DNA from: JBFXDI01 sp050181295
GTDB taxonomy: Bacteria; Pseudomonadota; Alphaproteobacteria; Rhizobiales; Aestuariivirgaceae
DNA: 31,304 nucleotides
Assembly (NCBI GenBank): GCA_050181295.1
Contig: JBFXDI010000036.1
Span: forward strand, 1-31,304
Direction of reading: 5' to 3'
Below, piece after piece: positions 22,697 to 30,594 of the stretch. Each line of letters begins with the position of its first letter. The stretch's first letter is position 1. The notes under the pieces are model-generated. The model saw only the letters and a program-made list of their open reading frames with translations, was not told the DNA's origin and did not search any database. Both the position numbers and the translations under genes were made by a program.

Positions 22697-22979
22697 GATG
22701 GCTTCTCAACGGCGCAAAAGTGGGCGGGAGAAGTCGCACGCTCGTCCTGCTGCAAAACTGTTGAATGCCTTTCTGGCGAAGCGGTCGGTCCGCAGCAAGA
22801 CGAAATCTTCTTGTCGCTGGTTCAAGTTCGATTTGAAAGTTTGCCTGGACATTCGCGCTGGCTCGCCACACCGAAGGCACGGTGTCCGCGATCGAGGCGG
22901 GGCAGGCGGGCATCGGCCAGTCGGCATCGGCGGGCGACCCGCTCATCGGAACCAGGGAAGGCTCCGATAGGAAGCCGGC
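22697..22979. other. Intergenic gap between acyl-CoA dehydrogenase and transporter genes
   Basis: This 283-base stretch is the largest gap in the window. It probably carries the promoter for the transporter/MDR pair on the - strand. Its middle (about 22800-22860) is less GC-rich than the rest and contains TTCAA and TTGAA facing each other over 7 bases. Short open frames cross it on both strands, but none has a ribosome binding site or recognisable motif, and I count none as a gene. Confidence 0.4.
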
Positions 22980-24260
22980 TCAGCAGGCCGCCGGCGGCAG
23001 AGCCCGGCTGCTCAATGCCGGCCCCCAGGTTCCGGGATCACGGCCGGTATTGGAGCCCTGGCTGCGCTTGAGTTCCATGCGTGCAAGCTGGTCGCGATGC
23101 ACCTCGTCAGGACCGTCCGCGAGCCTGAGGAGCCTGGCCGTCGCATAGGCGGCCGCCAGACCATAGTCGTTGCCGGTGCCCGCACCGCCGAAGGCCTGGA
23201 TGGTCCAGTCGATGACCTGGCAGGCCATGTTCGGAACCGCGATCTTGATCATGGCGATCTCGGCGCGGGCCTCCTTGTTGCCCACGGCGTCCATCCGGGC
23301 GGCCGCGTTGAGTGTCAGGAGTCTGGCCTGCTCGATCATGATGCGGGCTTCCGCGATCCGCTCGCGCGTCACGGACCGGTCCGCCACCGGCTTCCCGAAA
23401 GCCACGCGCTGCCGCGTTCTGAGGCACATCTTCTCGAGCGTGCGCTCCGCGAGCCCGATGAGACGCATGCAATGGTGGATGCGGCCCGGGCCAAGGCGCC
23501 CTTGCGCGATCTCGAAGCCGCGTCCTTCCCCGAGGAGAATGTTGGAGCAGGGCACCCGCACGTCGTTGAAGACGACTTCCGATGCCCGGTCCGGCATGCC
23601 GTAGAACCCGAACACCGGAATGGCGCGCAGAACCTGGACGCCCGGCGTGTCCTTCGGGACGAGCACCATGGACTGCTGCCGGTGCCGGTCGGGATTGCCG
23701 GGATCCGTCTTGCCCATGAAGATGATGATGCGGCAGCGGGGGTCGGTCGCCCCGGTCGTGTACCATTTGCGGCCGTTGATGACGTATTCGTTGCCCTCGC
23801 GGCGGATCAGGCTTTCGATGTTGGTCGCATCGCTCGAGGCGACTGCCGGCTCCGTCATGGCGAAGGCGGAGCGGATTTCTCCGGCGAGCAGGGGAGCGAG
23901 CCATTGGCGCTTCTGCTCCTCCGTCCCGTAGCGCGCCAGAACCTCCATGTTGCCGGTGTCCGGCGCCGAGCAGTTGAAGACTTCAGGCGCCAGATGTGAC
24001 CGCCCCATGATCTCGCACAGCGGCGCATATTCGAGATTGCTGAGGCCGGCCCCGTGCCCGGTTTCCGGCAGGAAGAGGTTCCAGAGGCCTTCCCTGCGCG
24101 CGAGCGGCTTCAGCTCTTCGACAACCGGCTGGACTTTCCAGGGACCGAGTTCCTCCGATTCCCGGTAGAATCGCTCCTCGTTGGGATAGAGGTGCGCGTC
24201 CATGAAGGCGCGAAGCTGGCCTTCAAGCTTGAGCACGCGATCGGATTTGGGAAAGAGCAT
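22980..24260 (-). CDS. Acyl-CoA dehydrogenase
   Basis: The 426-residue flavoprotein introduces an alpha-beta double bond into an acyl-CoA. Family features: AFAMTEPAVASSDATNI (FAD/substrate loop), GRKWYTTGATDPRCRIIIFM, RVAFGKPVADRSV, FGGAGTGNDYGLA, and the C-terminal DGPDEVHRDQ with Glu386 as the likely catalytic base, the arrangement of the ACAD10/11 and isovaleryl-type branch. CAGGAG at 8 bases supports ATG 24260; the longer open frame upstream crosses the divergent promoter and is rejected. It is transcribed divergently from the 3-hydroxyacyl-CoA dehydrogenase gene, 136 bases away. A branched or short-chain substrate is plausible but not proven. Confidence 0.93.
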   Translation of the reverse strand: MLFPKSDRVLKLEGQLRAFMDAHLYPNEERFYRESEELGPWKVQPVVEELKPLARREGLWNLFLPETGHGAGLSNLEYAPLCEIMGRSHLAPEVFNCSAPDTGNMEVLARYGTEEQKRQWLAPLLAGEIRSAFAMTEPAVASSDATNIESLIRREGNEYVINGRKWYTTGATDPRCRIIIFMGKTDPGNPDRHRQQSMVLVPKDTPGVQVLRAIPVFGFYGMPDRASEVVFNDVRVPCSNILLGEGRGFEIAQGRLGPGRIHHCMRLIGLAERTLEKMCLRTRQRVAFGKPVADRSVTRERIAEARIMIEQARLLTLNAAARMDAVGNKEARAEIAMIKIAVPNMACQVIDWTIQAFGGAGTGNDYGLAAAYATARLLRLADGPDEVHRDQLARMELKRSQGSNTGRDPGTWGPALSSRALPPAAC

Positions 24261-24315
24261 GATCTGAACTCCTGGACATCCCCTCGGATAGGTACAGGGC
24301 ATAGCATCATCGCAC

Positions 24316-24334
24316 AAGATCGTCAGACGATTTT
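24316..24334. promoter_or_regulatory. Candidate GntR operator in the divergent promoter
   Basis: AAGATCGTC, a central A, then GACGATTTT form a 19-base near-perfect palindrome (8 of 9 pairs, with the inner 6 pairs perfect). It sits near the middle of the 136-base gap between the acyl-CoA dehydrogenase and 3-hydroxyacyl-CoA dehydrogenase genes. The GntR gene two places downstream is the natural candidate to bind it and control both directions. Confidence 0.55.
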
Positions 24335-24396
24335 GATTGACTTTTTCGTTGATGGCCTCTTTGCTTGGCGCGGCAGGAACGACGGGAGATCGACGG

Positions 24397-25251
24397 ATGT
24401 CGGGGACAGAAACGAAGATCGGCGTGATTGGCGCCGGGCTCATGGGCGCGGAGATCGCGCTGGTCCATGCGCTGGCCGGTTATGACGTGCGTCTGGTCGA
24501 CCGCGACGATGGTTTGCTGTCCAAAGCCAAAGACAGGCTTTCGACCCTTTACGACAAGGGCGTCGCGCGTTCCTTCTACCAGGCGGCCGACAAGGAGGCC
24601 GTGTTCGGGCGCATCGCCACGACCGCCGATCGCGAGAAGGTTGGCGACCGGGACGTCGTGACCGAGGCCGTGTTCGAGAAGGAAGATGTGAAGGCCGAGG
24701 TGCTCGGCGCGCTCGACAGGATCTGCAAGCCCGATTGCATCTTTGCCACCAACACCTCCACGATCCCGATCACCGTGCTTGCCTCCCATGTGAGGGAGGA
24801 GCGCCGGCCCCGCTTCGTCGGCACGCACTATTTTTCCCCCGTCTCGCGCATGAAGCTCGTCGAGATCATCCCGGCGCTCGAGACCGCGCCGGAAACGGTG
24901 GAGAAAGTGACGGAACTCGCGAAAGTGGTCGGCAAGACGCCCATCCGCATCAAGGATGTGGCCGGCTTCGCGGTCAATCGCCTGTTGCATGCGCTCGTGA
25001 TCGAGGCCGTCCGCCTGGTCGAGGAGGAAGTCGCAAGCCCCGAGGACATCGATCTCGCCTGCCGGCTTGGCCTCGGCCATCCCATGGGCCCCTTCGAGCT
25101 CATGGACGCCACGACCTCCAGCCTTTGCCTCCAGGTTCAGGATATCCTGCGCGACGCCTATGGAGAGCGCTTCCGGGCTCGCCCGCTCCTCAGGCAAAGG
25201 GTGCAGGCAGGCTATGTCGGCGGCAGGGGCCGCAAGGGCTGGCGGAGCTAG
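24397..25251 (+). CDS. 3-hydroxyacyl-CoA dehydrogenase (3-hydroxybutyryl-CoA type)
   Basis: The 284-residue enzyme has the single-domain-pair layout of 3-hydroxybutyryl-CoA dehydrogenases. The NAD motif GAGLMG is at 12-17. The family motif NTSTIPIT is followed by the catalytic His in GTHYFSPVSRMKLVEII, with its partner Glu, and FAVNRLL starts the C-terminal helical domain that makes the dimer. ATG 24397, 8 bases after GGGAG, fits the family N-terminus; an earlier in-frame ATG has no ribosome binding site. Carnitine 3-dehydrogenases are related, so that is an alternative. It begins a five-gene + strand unit and ends 9 bases before the GntR gene. Confidence 0.92.
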   Translation: MSGTETKIGVIGAGLMGAEIALVHALAGYDVRLVDRDDGLLSKAKDRLSTLYDKGVARSFYQAADKEAVFGRIATTADREKVGDRDVVTEAVFEKEDVKAEVLGALDRICKPDCIFATNTSTIPITVLASHVREERRPRFVGTHYFSPVSRMKLVEIIPALETAPETVEKVTELAKVVGKTPIRIKDVAGFAVNRLLHALVIEAVRLVEEEVASPEDIDLACRLGLGHPMGPFELMDATTSSLCLQVQDILRDAYGERFRARPLLRQRVQAGYVGGRGRKGWRS

Positions 25252-25260
25252 AGACCAGTC

Positions 25261-25998
25261 ATGGCCGGGCGCGGCTCTGTGGTGGAGCGGGACAACGAGA
25301 GACCGTCGGATCGGAAGAGCTCTTCCGATCATCTCGTGCGCGATCTGATCCGTGGTCTCTATGACGGCAGGTATGCCGCGGGCCAGCGGCTGGCCGAGCC
25401 TGATCTGATGCGGCGTTATGGGGTTGGCCGCAGCACCGTGCGGGAGGCGATCCAGCGCCTCGCAGCGGAAGGCATCGTCGCCACGCACCCCTTCCGGGGC
25501 GCCCAGATCCGCCAGCTCTCGCGGACGGAGGCCCGCAACGTGCTGCTGATCCTGGAACTGCTCGTTGGGCTTGCCGCGCGACAGGCGGCCGCGTCGATAG
25601 AACAAGCAGGCTGTCGAAGGCGCTTCGTTGAGAGCTTCGATCGCCTCCTCGGTTTCGAGACCGAAGGTGATTCCTATGAACTCGTCCGGGCGCGCAACCA
25701 TTTCTACAGGACAATGACCCATGTCGGCGGCAATGCCGAGCTAGAACGTCTGCTTTCGGGCATCCAGGTGCATCTCGTGCGCGCCCATTCGCGGCTGCCC
25801 CGGGAACGCCGCTTCGCCGACTATCGCGCGATGGCCGAGGCCGTCCTTGCCGGCGAGCTGGGGAGAGCGGAGAAGGCCGCCCGCAGCCATATCCGCCGTG
25901 TTGCCGCGGCGCTTGCCGAGCTTCCCGATGCCGTGTTTGCATCGGACAGAGAAGACACGCCATTGGCAGCCGTGAACGAGGATCAGGAAAATGCGTGA
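25261..25998 (+). CDS. GntR-family regulator (FadR/FCD subfamily)
   Basis: The 245-residue protein has a winged helix at about residues 22-90: IRGLYDGRYAAGQRLAEPDL, then the RRYGVGRSTVREAIQRLAAEG stretch with the recognition helix. The C-terminal all-helical FCD-type domain (residues 95-225) includes RARNHFYRTM and a His near AARSHIRR that fit the metal-binding pattern of this subfamily. It overlaps the thiolase gene by eight bases and lies 9 bases after the dehydrogenase gene, so it is co-transcribed with the pathway it probably regulates. A 22-base perfect palindrome lies inside its own 5' coding region (25309-25330). Confidence 0.92.
   Translation: MAGRGSVVERDNERPSDRKSSSDHLVRDLIRGLYDGRYAAGQRLAEPDLMRRYGVGRSTVREAIQRLAAEGIVATHPFRGAQIRQLSRTEARNVLLILELLVGLAARQAAASIEQAGCRRRFVESFDRLLGFETEGDSYELVRARNHFYRTMTHVGGNAELERLLSGIQVHLVRAHSRLPRERRFADYRAMAEAVLAGELGRAEKAARSHIRRVAAALAELPDAVFASDREDTPLAAVNEDQENA
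25309..25330. repeat. 22-base perfect palindrome inside the GntR gene
   Basis: GATCGGAAGAG is followed at once by its exact reverse complement. It lies about 48 bases into the gene, just before the DNA-binding domain codons, and the reading frame runs through without a break. Each half carries the 12-base core that is also present in common Illumina adapters, so an assembly artefact must be considered; the flanking bases do not continue the adapter match. Confidence 0.85.
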
Positions 25999-27196
25999 AG
26001 CCGTCATCGTGTCCGTAGCCCGCACGCCGATCGGCAAGGCCTATCGCGGCGCCTTCAACAACACCCAGGCGCAGACGCTCGGAGGCCATGCCATTGCCGA
26101 GGCCGTGTCGAGAAGCGGCGTCGATCCTGCTGAGATCGACGACGTGGTGTTGGGCGCGGCCATGCAGCAGGGATCGACCGGCTACAACGTCGCCCGCCAG
26201 TGCGCCCTTCGTGCCGGCCTCCCGACGAGCGTGGCCGGGATGAGCCTTGACCGGCAGTGCGCTTCAGGACTGATGGCCATCGTGACCGGCGCCAAGCAGA
26301 TCATGGTCGACGGCGCGACGACGGTCGTGGCGGGCGGGCTGGAGTCGATTTCGCTCGTGCAGAACGAGCATGCCAACACCTGGAGGGCGCAGGATCCGGA
26401 ACTTCTGGAGCGCGTGCCCGCCATGTACATCTCGATGCTGGAGACGGCCGAGATCGTGTCCGCGCGCTATGGCGTCAGCCGCGACGCACAGGACGAGTAC
26501 GCCCTTCAGTCGCAGCAGCGAACCGCCGCGGCTCAGGCGGCTGGTCGCTATAAGGACGAGATCGTTCCGATCACCGCCACCATGATTGTCGCCGACCGCA
26601 ACACCGGCGCGACCGAGGAGCGGAAGATCACGCTCGACCGCGACGAGGGCAACCGTCCTCAGACCACGCTCGCCGACCTGCAAGGCCTGAAGCCGGTGTT
26701 CAAGAACGGGATGGAAGTCCGCGAGGGCAGGTACATCACGGCAGGCAACGCCAGCCAGCTCTCGGATGGCGCCGCCGCGGCGGTCCTCATGGAGGCGAAG
26801 GAAGCCGAGCTTCGAGGCCTGGAACCGCTCGGCGTCTATCGCGGCATGGCGGTCGCCGGCTGCGAGCCGGACGAGATGGGCATCGGACCGGTCTTCGCCG
26901 TGCCGAAGCTCCTGAAGCAGCACGGCCTCTCGATGGACGATATCGATCTCTGGGAGCTGAACGAAGCCTTCGCCTGCCAGGTCATCTACTGCCGCGACCG
27001 TCTCGGTATTCCCGATGAAAAGCTCAACGTCGACGGCGGCGCTATTGCCATCGGGCATCCCTATGGCATGTCGGGCGCGCGCATGACCGGCCATATCCTG
27101 ATCGAGGGAAGACGCCGCGGCGCCCGCTATGGCGTCGTCACCATGTGCGTCGGCGGCGGCATGGGCGCGGCCGGGTTGTTCGAGATCTACTGGTGA
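25991..27196 (+). CDS. Acetyl-CoA C-acyltransferase (thiolase)
   Basis: This 401-residue thiolase cleaves beta-ketoacyl-CoA with CoA, or condenses acetyl-CoA. The catalytic residues are visible: Cys90 in DRQCASG, His356 in GHPYGMSGAR and Cys386 in MCVGGGMG, with the NEAFA motif near residue 320. The sequence is complete and of standard length. ATG 25991 overlaps the GntR stop by eight bases. The partner enzymes in the window are an acyl-CoA dehydrogenase and a 3-hydroxyacyl-CoA dehydrogenase. Its substrate could be acetoacetyl-CoA, which would also be the product derived from acetone carboxylation, or a longer or branched ketoacyl-CoA. Confidence 0.95.
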   Translation: MREAVIVSVARTPIGKAYRGAFNNTQAQTLGGHAIAEAVSRSGVDPAEIDDVVLGAAMQQGSTGYNVARQCALRAGLPTSVAGMSLDRQCASGLMAIVTGAKQIMVDGATTVVAGGLESISLVQNEHANTWRAQDPELLERVPAMYISMLETAEIVSARYGVSRDAQDEYALQSQQRTAAAQAAGRYKDEIVPITATMIVADRNTGATEERKITLDRDEGNRPQTTLADLQGLKPVFKNGMEVREGRYITAGNASQLSDGAAAAVLMEAKEAELRGLEPLGVYRGMAVAGCEPDEMGIGPVFAVPKLLKQHGLSMDDIDLWELNEAFACQVIYCRDRLGIPDEKLNVDGGAIAIGHPYGMSGARMTGHILIEGRRRGARYGVVTMCVGGGMGAAGLFEIYW

Positions 27197-27972
27197 TGGT
27201 TGACCTCTTCGACCTTTCCGGCAAGGTCGCAGTCATCACCGGCGCCTCCCGGGGCATCGGTCGCGCGATCGCGGAACGGCTGGCCGAGGCCGGCGCCCGC
27301 ATCGTCGTCTCCTCCCGCAAGCTCGATGCTTGCGAGACGGTGGCGGCCGGCATCAACGACAGACACGGCGAGGAGCGGGCGCTCGCGCTCGCGGCCAGCA
27401 TATCCGACAAGGCAAGTCTCGAACGGCTGATCTCCACCACGGAAGAGCGTTGGGACCGCATCGACGTGCTCGTCTGCAATGCCGCGAGCAATCCCTATTA
27501 CGGCCCGATGTCCGGCATCAGCGACGAGCAGTTCCGCAAGATCCTCGACAACAACATCATCGCCAACAACTGGCTGGTCGGCCTCGTGGCGCCGCAGATG
27601 CGCGCCCGCAAGGATGGCGCCGTGATAATCGTCTCCTCGATCGGCGGGCTCGTAGGCTCGCCCGTGATCGGCGCCTACAATGTCTCGAAGGCGGCCGATA
27701 TGCAGCTTGCCCGTAATCTCGCTGTGGAGCTCGGGCCTGACAATGTGCGGGTCAACTGCATCGCCCCCGGTCTCATCCGGACGGATTTCTCGAAGGCCCT
27801 GTGGGAAAACCCTGAGACGCTGGAGCGTTACACACGCTATACGCCCCTTCGCCGCATCGGGGAGCCGGATGAGATTGCTGGCGCCGCCGTCTTCCTCGCC
27901 TCCGAGGCCGGCCGCTTCGTGACCGGCCAGACGATCGTGGTCGACGGCGGCTCCACCATCGCCGGGATCTGA
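27196..27972 (+). CDS. SDR-family dehydrogenase
   Basis: The 258-residue classical SDR has TGASRGIG at 15-22, an Arg after strand 2 (SSRK) that suggests NADP preference, the CNAASNPYYGP variant of the NNAG motif, the catalytic Ser in VSSIGGLVG and Tyr161/Lys165 in YNVSK. The C-terminus is the usual TIVVDGGSTI. ATG 27196 shares one base with the thiolase stop (TGATG); the GTG three bases earlier is also possible. The ribosome binding site is poor, which fits translational coupling. The NPYYGP stretch resembles SDRs annotated near acyl-CoA pathways, but the substrate is not known. Confidence 0.9.
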   Translation: MVDLFDLSGKVAVITGASRGIGRAIAERLAEAGARIVVSSRKLDACETVAAGINDRHGEERALALAASISDKASLERLISTTEERWDRIDVLVCNAASNPYYGPMSGISDEQFRKILDNNIIANNWLVGLVAPQMRARKDGAVIIVSSIGGLVGSPVIGAYNVSKAADMQLARNLAVELGPDNVRVNCIAPGLIRTDFSKALWENPETLERYTRYTPLRRIGEPDEIAGAAVFLASEAGRFVTGQTIVVDGGSTIAGI

Positions 27973-27975
27973 GTG

Positions 27976-28770
27976 ATGGACGTCCGCGACCGGATCGTGG
28001 TCGTGACCGGCGGCGCGAGCGGTATCGGGAGGGCCCTTTGCCTCGCGTTTCATGCCGCGGGCGCACGCAAGATCGTGGTCGCGGATATCGACTCGGCGGG
28101 AGCCGACGAGGTCGCGGCTGCCGTGCAGGGCGTCGCGCGAACCTGCGACGTCTCCAGGGCGCCGGAGATCGAGGGCTTGATCGAGGAGACAGAGTCGGAG
28201 GTCGGTCCGATCGACCTCTTTTGCTCGAATGCGGGCATCGCCTCCGGCTTCGATCCGGAAGCCGCAAACGCGGCCGGCGCCGATCCGGACGTCTGGCGCC
28301 GCGCCTTCGACATCAACGTCATGGCGCATGTGCATGCGGCGCGCGTCCTTGTGCCGCGCATGAAGGCGAGGGGAGGGGGCTACTTCCTCAACACGGTCTC
28401 GGCGGCCGGTCTCCTTTCGCAGATAGGAAGCGCGGTCTACGCCACCACCAAGCACGCGGCGGTCGGATTTGCCGAGAACCTGGCGATCACGCACCGGAGC
28501 GACAACATCCGCGTTTCGGTTCTTTGCCCGCAAGGCGTCGATACGCCGATGCTGCAGGGATTGCCCAGGGGCCCGCAATCCGAAGACGGCGTGCTGACGC
28601 CGGACGCCGTCGCGGCGGCGGCGCTTGAAGGTGTAGCGTACGAGACGTTCCTCATCCTGCCCCACCCGCAAGTGGCAACCTATATGCGCCGCAAGGTCGA
28701 GGACTATGACCGCTGGATCGCCGGCATGACGCGTCTGCAGGAGCGCATGCGATCCTCGTCGGCCGAATAG
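27976..28770 (+). CDS. SDR-family dehydrogenase (last gene before terminator)
   Basis: The 264-residue SDR has TGGASGIG at 11-18, an Asp after strand 2 (VADID) that favours NAD, SNAGIASG, the catalytic Ser in TVSAAG and Tyr155/Lys159 in YATTK. The C-terminus is atypical: instead of the usual DGG ending it continues into a charged helical tail (YMRRKVEDYDRWIAGMTRLQ). ATG 27976 lies 3 bases after the preceding SDR stop; a GTG immediately before it is an alternative start. A strong terminator follows directly, so this gene closes the + strand operon. Confidence 0.9.
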   Translation: MDVRDRIVVVTGGASGIGRALCLAFHAAGARKIVVADIDSAGADEVAAAVQGVARTCDVSRAPEIEGLIEETESEVGPIDLFCSNAGIASGFDPEAANAAGADPDVWRRAFDINVMAHVHAARVLVPRMKARGGGYFLNTVSAAGLLSQIGSAVYATTKHAAVGFAENLAITHRSDNIRVSVLCPQGVDTPMLQGLPRGPQSEDGVLTPDAVAAAALEGVAYETFLILPHPQVATYMRRKVEDYDRWIAGMTRLQERMRSSSAE

Positions 28771-28771
28771 G

Positions 28772-28802
28772 AAAGGGCGGAGCCCCGAGGCTCCGCCCTT
28801 TT
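28772..28802 (+). terminator. Intrinsic terminator after the + strand catabolic operon
   Basis: A perfect 13-bp stem (AAAGGGCGGAGCC pairing with GGCTCCGCCCTTT) with a 4-base CCGA loop begins 2 bases after the SDR stop and ends in TTTT. The A run on the left arm lets it also work on the opposite strand, ending the transcript of the binding-protein gene that converges from the right. Confidence 0.92.
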
Positions 28803-28828
28803 CAATACTGTCGCCGCGATGAAAGGCT

Positions 28829-30415
28829 TCAGCCCTCGATCCACCAGCGCGAGATGAACTGCCAGCCGTCGATCTCCCAGGCGGTCGAGATCTGCTCGTC
28901 GTGCTTGACGCGCGTGTTGATCGCCCAGACGTTGTTGGGGATCGTCGGAACGATATAGCCGCCTTCCTCGTGCACGATCAGCTGCATCTGCTGATAAATT
29001 TCCTTCCGCTTGGCTTCATCGAGTTCCGAGCGGGCCTCGAGTAGCAGCTTCTCGAACTTCTCGTTGTTGAAGCGCGAGTCGTTCCAGGGCGCGCCAGCCT
29101 TGAACGCCACGGAGAACATCTGGTCTTCCGTGGGTCGTCCACCCCAGTCGGAAGCGATGAAGGGCTTTTTCAGCCAGACATTGGTCCAGTAGCCGTCTGC
29201 CGGTTCGCGCACGACGTTGATGTTGATGCCGGCAGGTGCGGCCTGCGACTTGTAGGCAACAGAGCAGTCGACGGCGGCGGCATAGGCTGCCTCGGAAGCT
29301 GAAAGATTGACATCAAGCTTCGAGAGGCCGGCCTTCTTGAGGTGAAACTTCGCCTTGTCGAGGTCGTAGGTCCGCTGCGGGATATCGCCGTTGTAATAGC
29401 GATAGGCCGGCGTGATCGGATGGTCGTTGGCAATGCGGCCACGTCCGAGAAGCGCGATCTTGAGCAGGGCTTCGCGGTCGATGGCATATTTGAGCGCCAG
29501 CCGCACGTCGTTGTTGTCGAAGGGTGCCGTGTCGCAGAACATGGTGAAGGGAAAAATCCGGAAACCGGAGGATTCCTCGATCTTCAGGTCAGTGCGCCTG
29601 CTCAACATCTCGGCGGTGCGGATATCCGGCCGATCGACCAGATCCACCTCATTGGTGAGGAGTGCGTTCTGCCGCGCCGCTACATCCTTGATCGAGAGCA
29701 CTTCCGCAGTGGCAAGATGCCCGATCTCGGAGTTCCAGTGGTTGGCCGCCTTCTCGAACTGCGCCCTGACGCCCGGGTCGAAGCGTGACAGCTTGTAGGG
29801 GCCGGCGCGATTGCCGTCGTCGCTCCAGTCGACCGTGCCGTCGGAAGCCTTGCCGATGCAGAGCTGGTAGTCCGTTAGGATGAAGGGGAAGTCGGCGTCC
29901 CCGGTAGTGAGCTCGACGGTGACCGTCTTGTCTCCGTCCGCCTTGATGTCCTTGACGTTCTCCATAATCGGCTTGGCGGCCGAGGTGGTCTTGTCGCCGC
30001 GGTGATGGTTGAGCGACGCGACCACGTCGGCGGCGGTCACGGGCTGGCCGTTGTGGAACTCGGCGCTCCTCAGCTTGAACACCCATTTCTTCGCGCCATC
30101 GGAGCCTTCCCAGCTTTCGGCGAGATCGCCATGCAGCTTGTTGTCGGAACCGATGATGGTGAGCTTGCCGTGCGCCGTGTAGGACAGAAGGATGGTGAAG
30201 CCGTTCTCGTAGGTGCCGGGAACGGCGGTGTCGGTTGTCGATCCGTGCGAATGCGCGACGCGGAGATGGCCTCCTTTCGTCGCGGCTCGCGCCCGGCGTG
30301 GGAGGATCAAGGGGGACATGCCGGCGCCGAGCGCCAGCGCGCTTGCGCCCTTCATGAAATCGCGCCGGTCAACCCTCCCCAGAGTGGCCAGCACGTCATA
30401 GTGTGACTTGCTCAT
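28829..30415 (-). CDS. Tat-exported SBP_bac_5 substrate-binding protein, copy 2
   Basis: The 528-residue protein is a paralogue of the one at 10584-12170: same length, Arg17-Arg18 at the same place in the signal (DRRDFMKG), and matching stretches such as KAKFHLKKAGL, INVVREP followed by YWTNVWLKKP, and the ending RWW plus three residues. Family-5 features include DLAESWEGSDGAKKWVFKLR and AEFHNGQPVTAADVVASLNHHRG. It probably binds a related but different ligand, since the central and ligand-side segments differ. AAGGAAG upstream supports ATG 30415. No permease or ATPase is next to it in the window. The gene converges on the terminator at 28772-28802. Confidence 0.92.
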   Translation of the reverse strand: MSKSHYDVLATLGRVDRRDFMKGASALALGAGMSPLILPRRARAATKGGHLRVAHSHGSTTDTAVPGTYENGFTILLSYTAHGKLTIIGSDNKLHGDLAESWEGSDGAKKWVFKLRSAEFHNGQPVTAADVVASLNHHRGDKTTSAAKPIMENVKDIKADGDKTVTVELTTGDADFPFILTDYQLCIGKASDGTVDWSDDGNRAGPYKLSRFDPGVRAQFEKAANHWNSEIGHLATAEVLSIKDVAARQNALLTNEVDLVDRPDIRTAEMLSRRTDLKIEESSGFRIFPFTMFCDTAPFDNNDVRLALKYAIDREALLKIALLGRGRIANDHPITPAYRYYNGDIPQRTYDLDKAKFHLKKAGLSKLDVNLSASEAAYAAAVDCSVAYKSQAAPAGININVVREPADGYWTNVWLKKPFIASDWGGRPTEDQMFSVAFKAGAPWNDSRFNNEKFEKLLLEARSELDEAKRKEIYQQMQLIVHEEGGYIVPTIPNNVWAINTRVKHDEQISTAWEIDGWQFISRWWIEG

Positions 30416-30553
30416 GACGAAGCTTCCTTTTCAGCTGCCAGTGACTGCCTTGCTCGGTCTTCAGCCAACATGAGCATCTTCGAAAGCGGGAAGAGACACC
30501 CCGCGGAACCGAAGGCACTCATCTCCCTGACTTCCAAAATACAGAATTACGTC

Positions 30554-30577
30554 CCAGCATTCAATATTCTTTGCTGG
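30554..30577. promoter_or_regulatory. Inverted repeat upstream of binding-protein copy 2
   Basis: CCAGCA and TGCTGG face each other over a 12-base AT-rich spacer in the 179-base gap between the GMC oxidoreductase stop and the binding-protein start. The region around it is clearly less GC-rich than the genes, as promoters usually are. It could be a regulator site or a 3' stem of the GMC transcript; the spacer is long for a terminator and no T tract follows. Confidence 0.35.
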
Positions 30578-30594
30578 AACCTCAACGTGTGAAT

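Noticed and set aside
22689..22946. - strand frame of 85 codons in the gap upstream of the transporter gene
   Set aside because: No ribosome binding site or motif, and it overlaps the transporter start; likely chance.
24307..25722. - strand open frame of 471 codons opposite the dehydrogenase and GntR genes
   Set aside because: It spans two well-supported + strand genes and shows no protein family motif.
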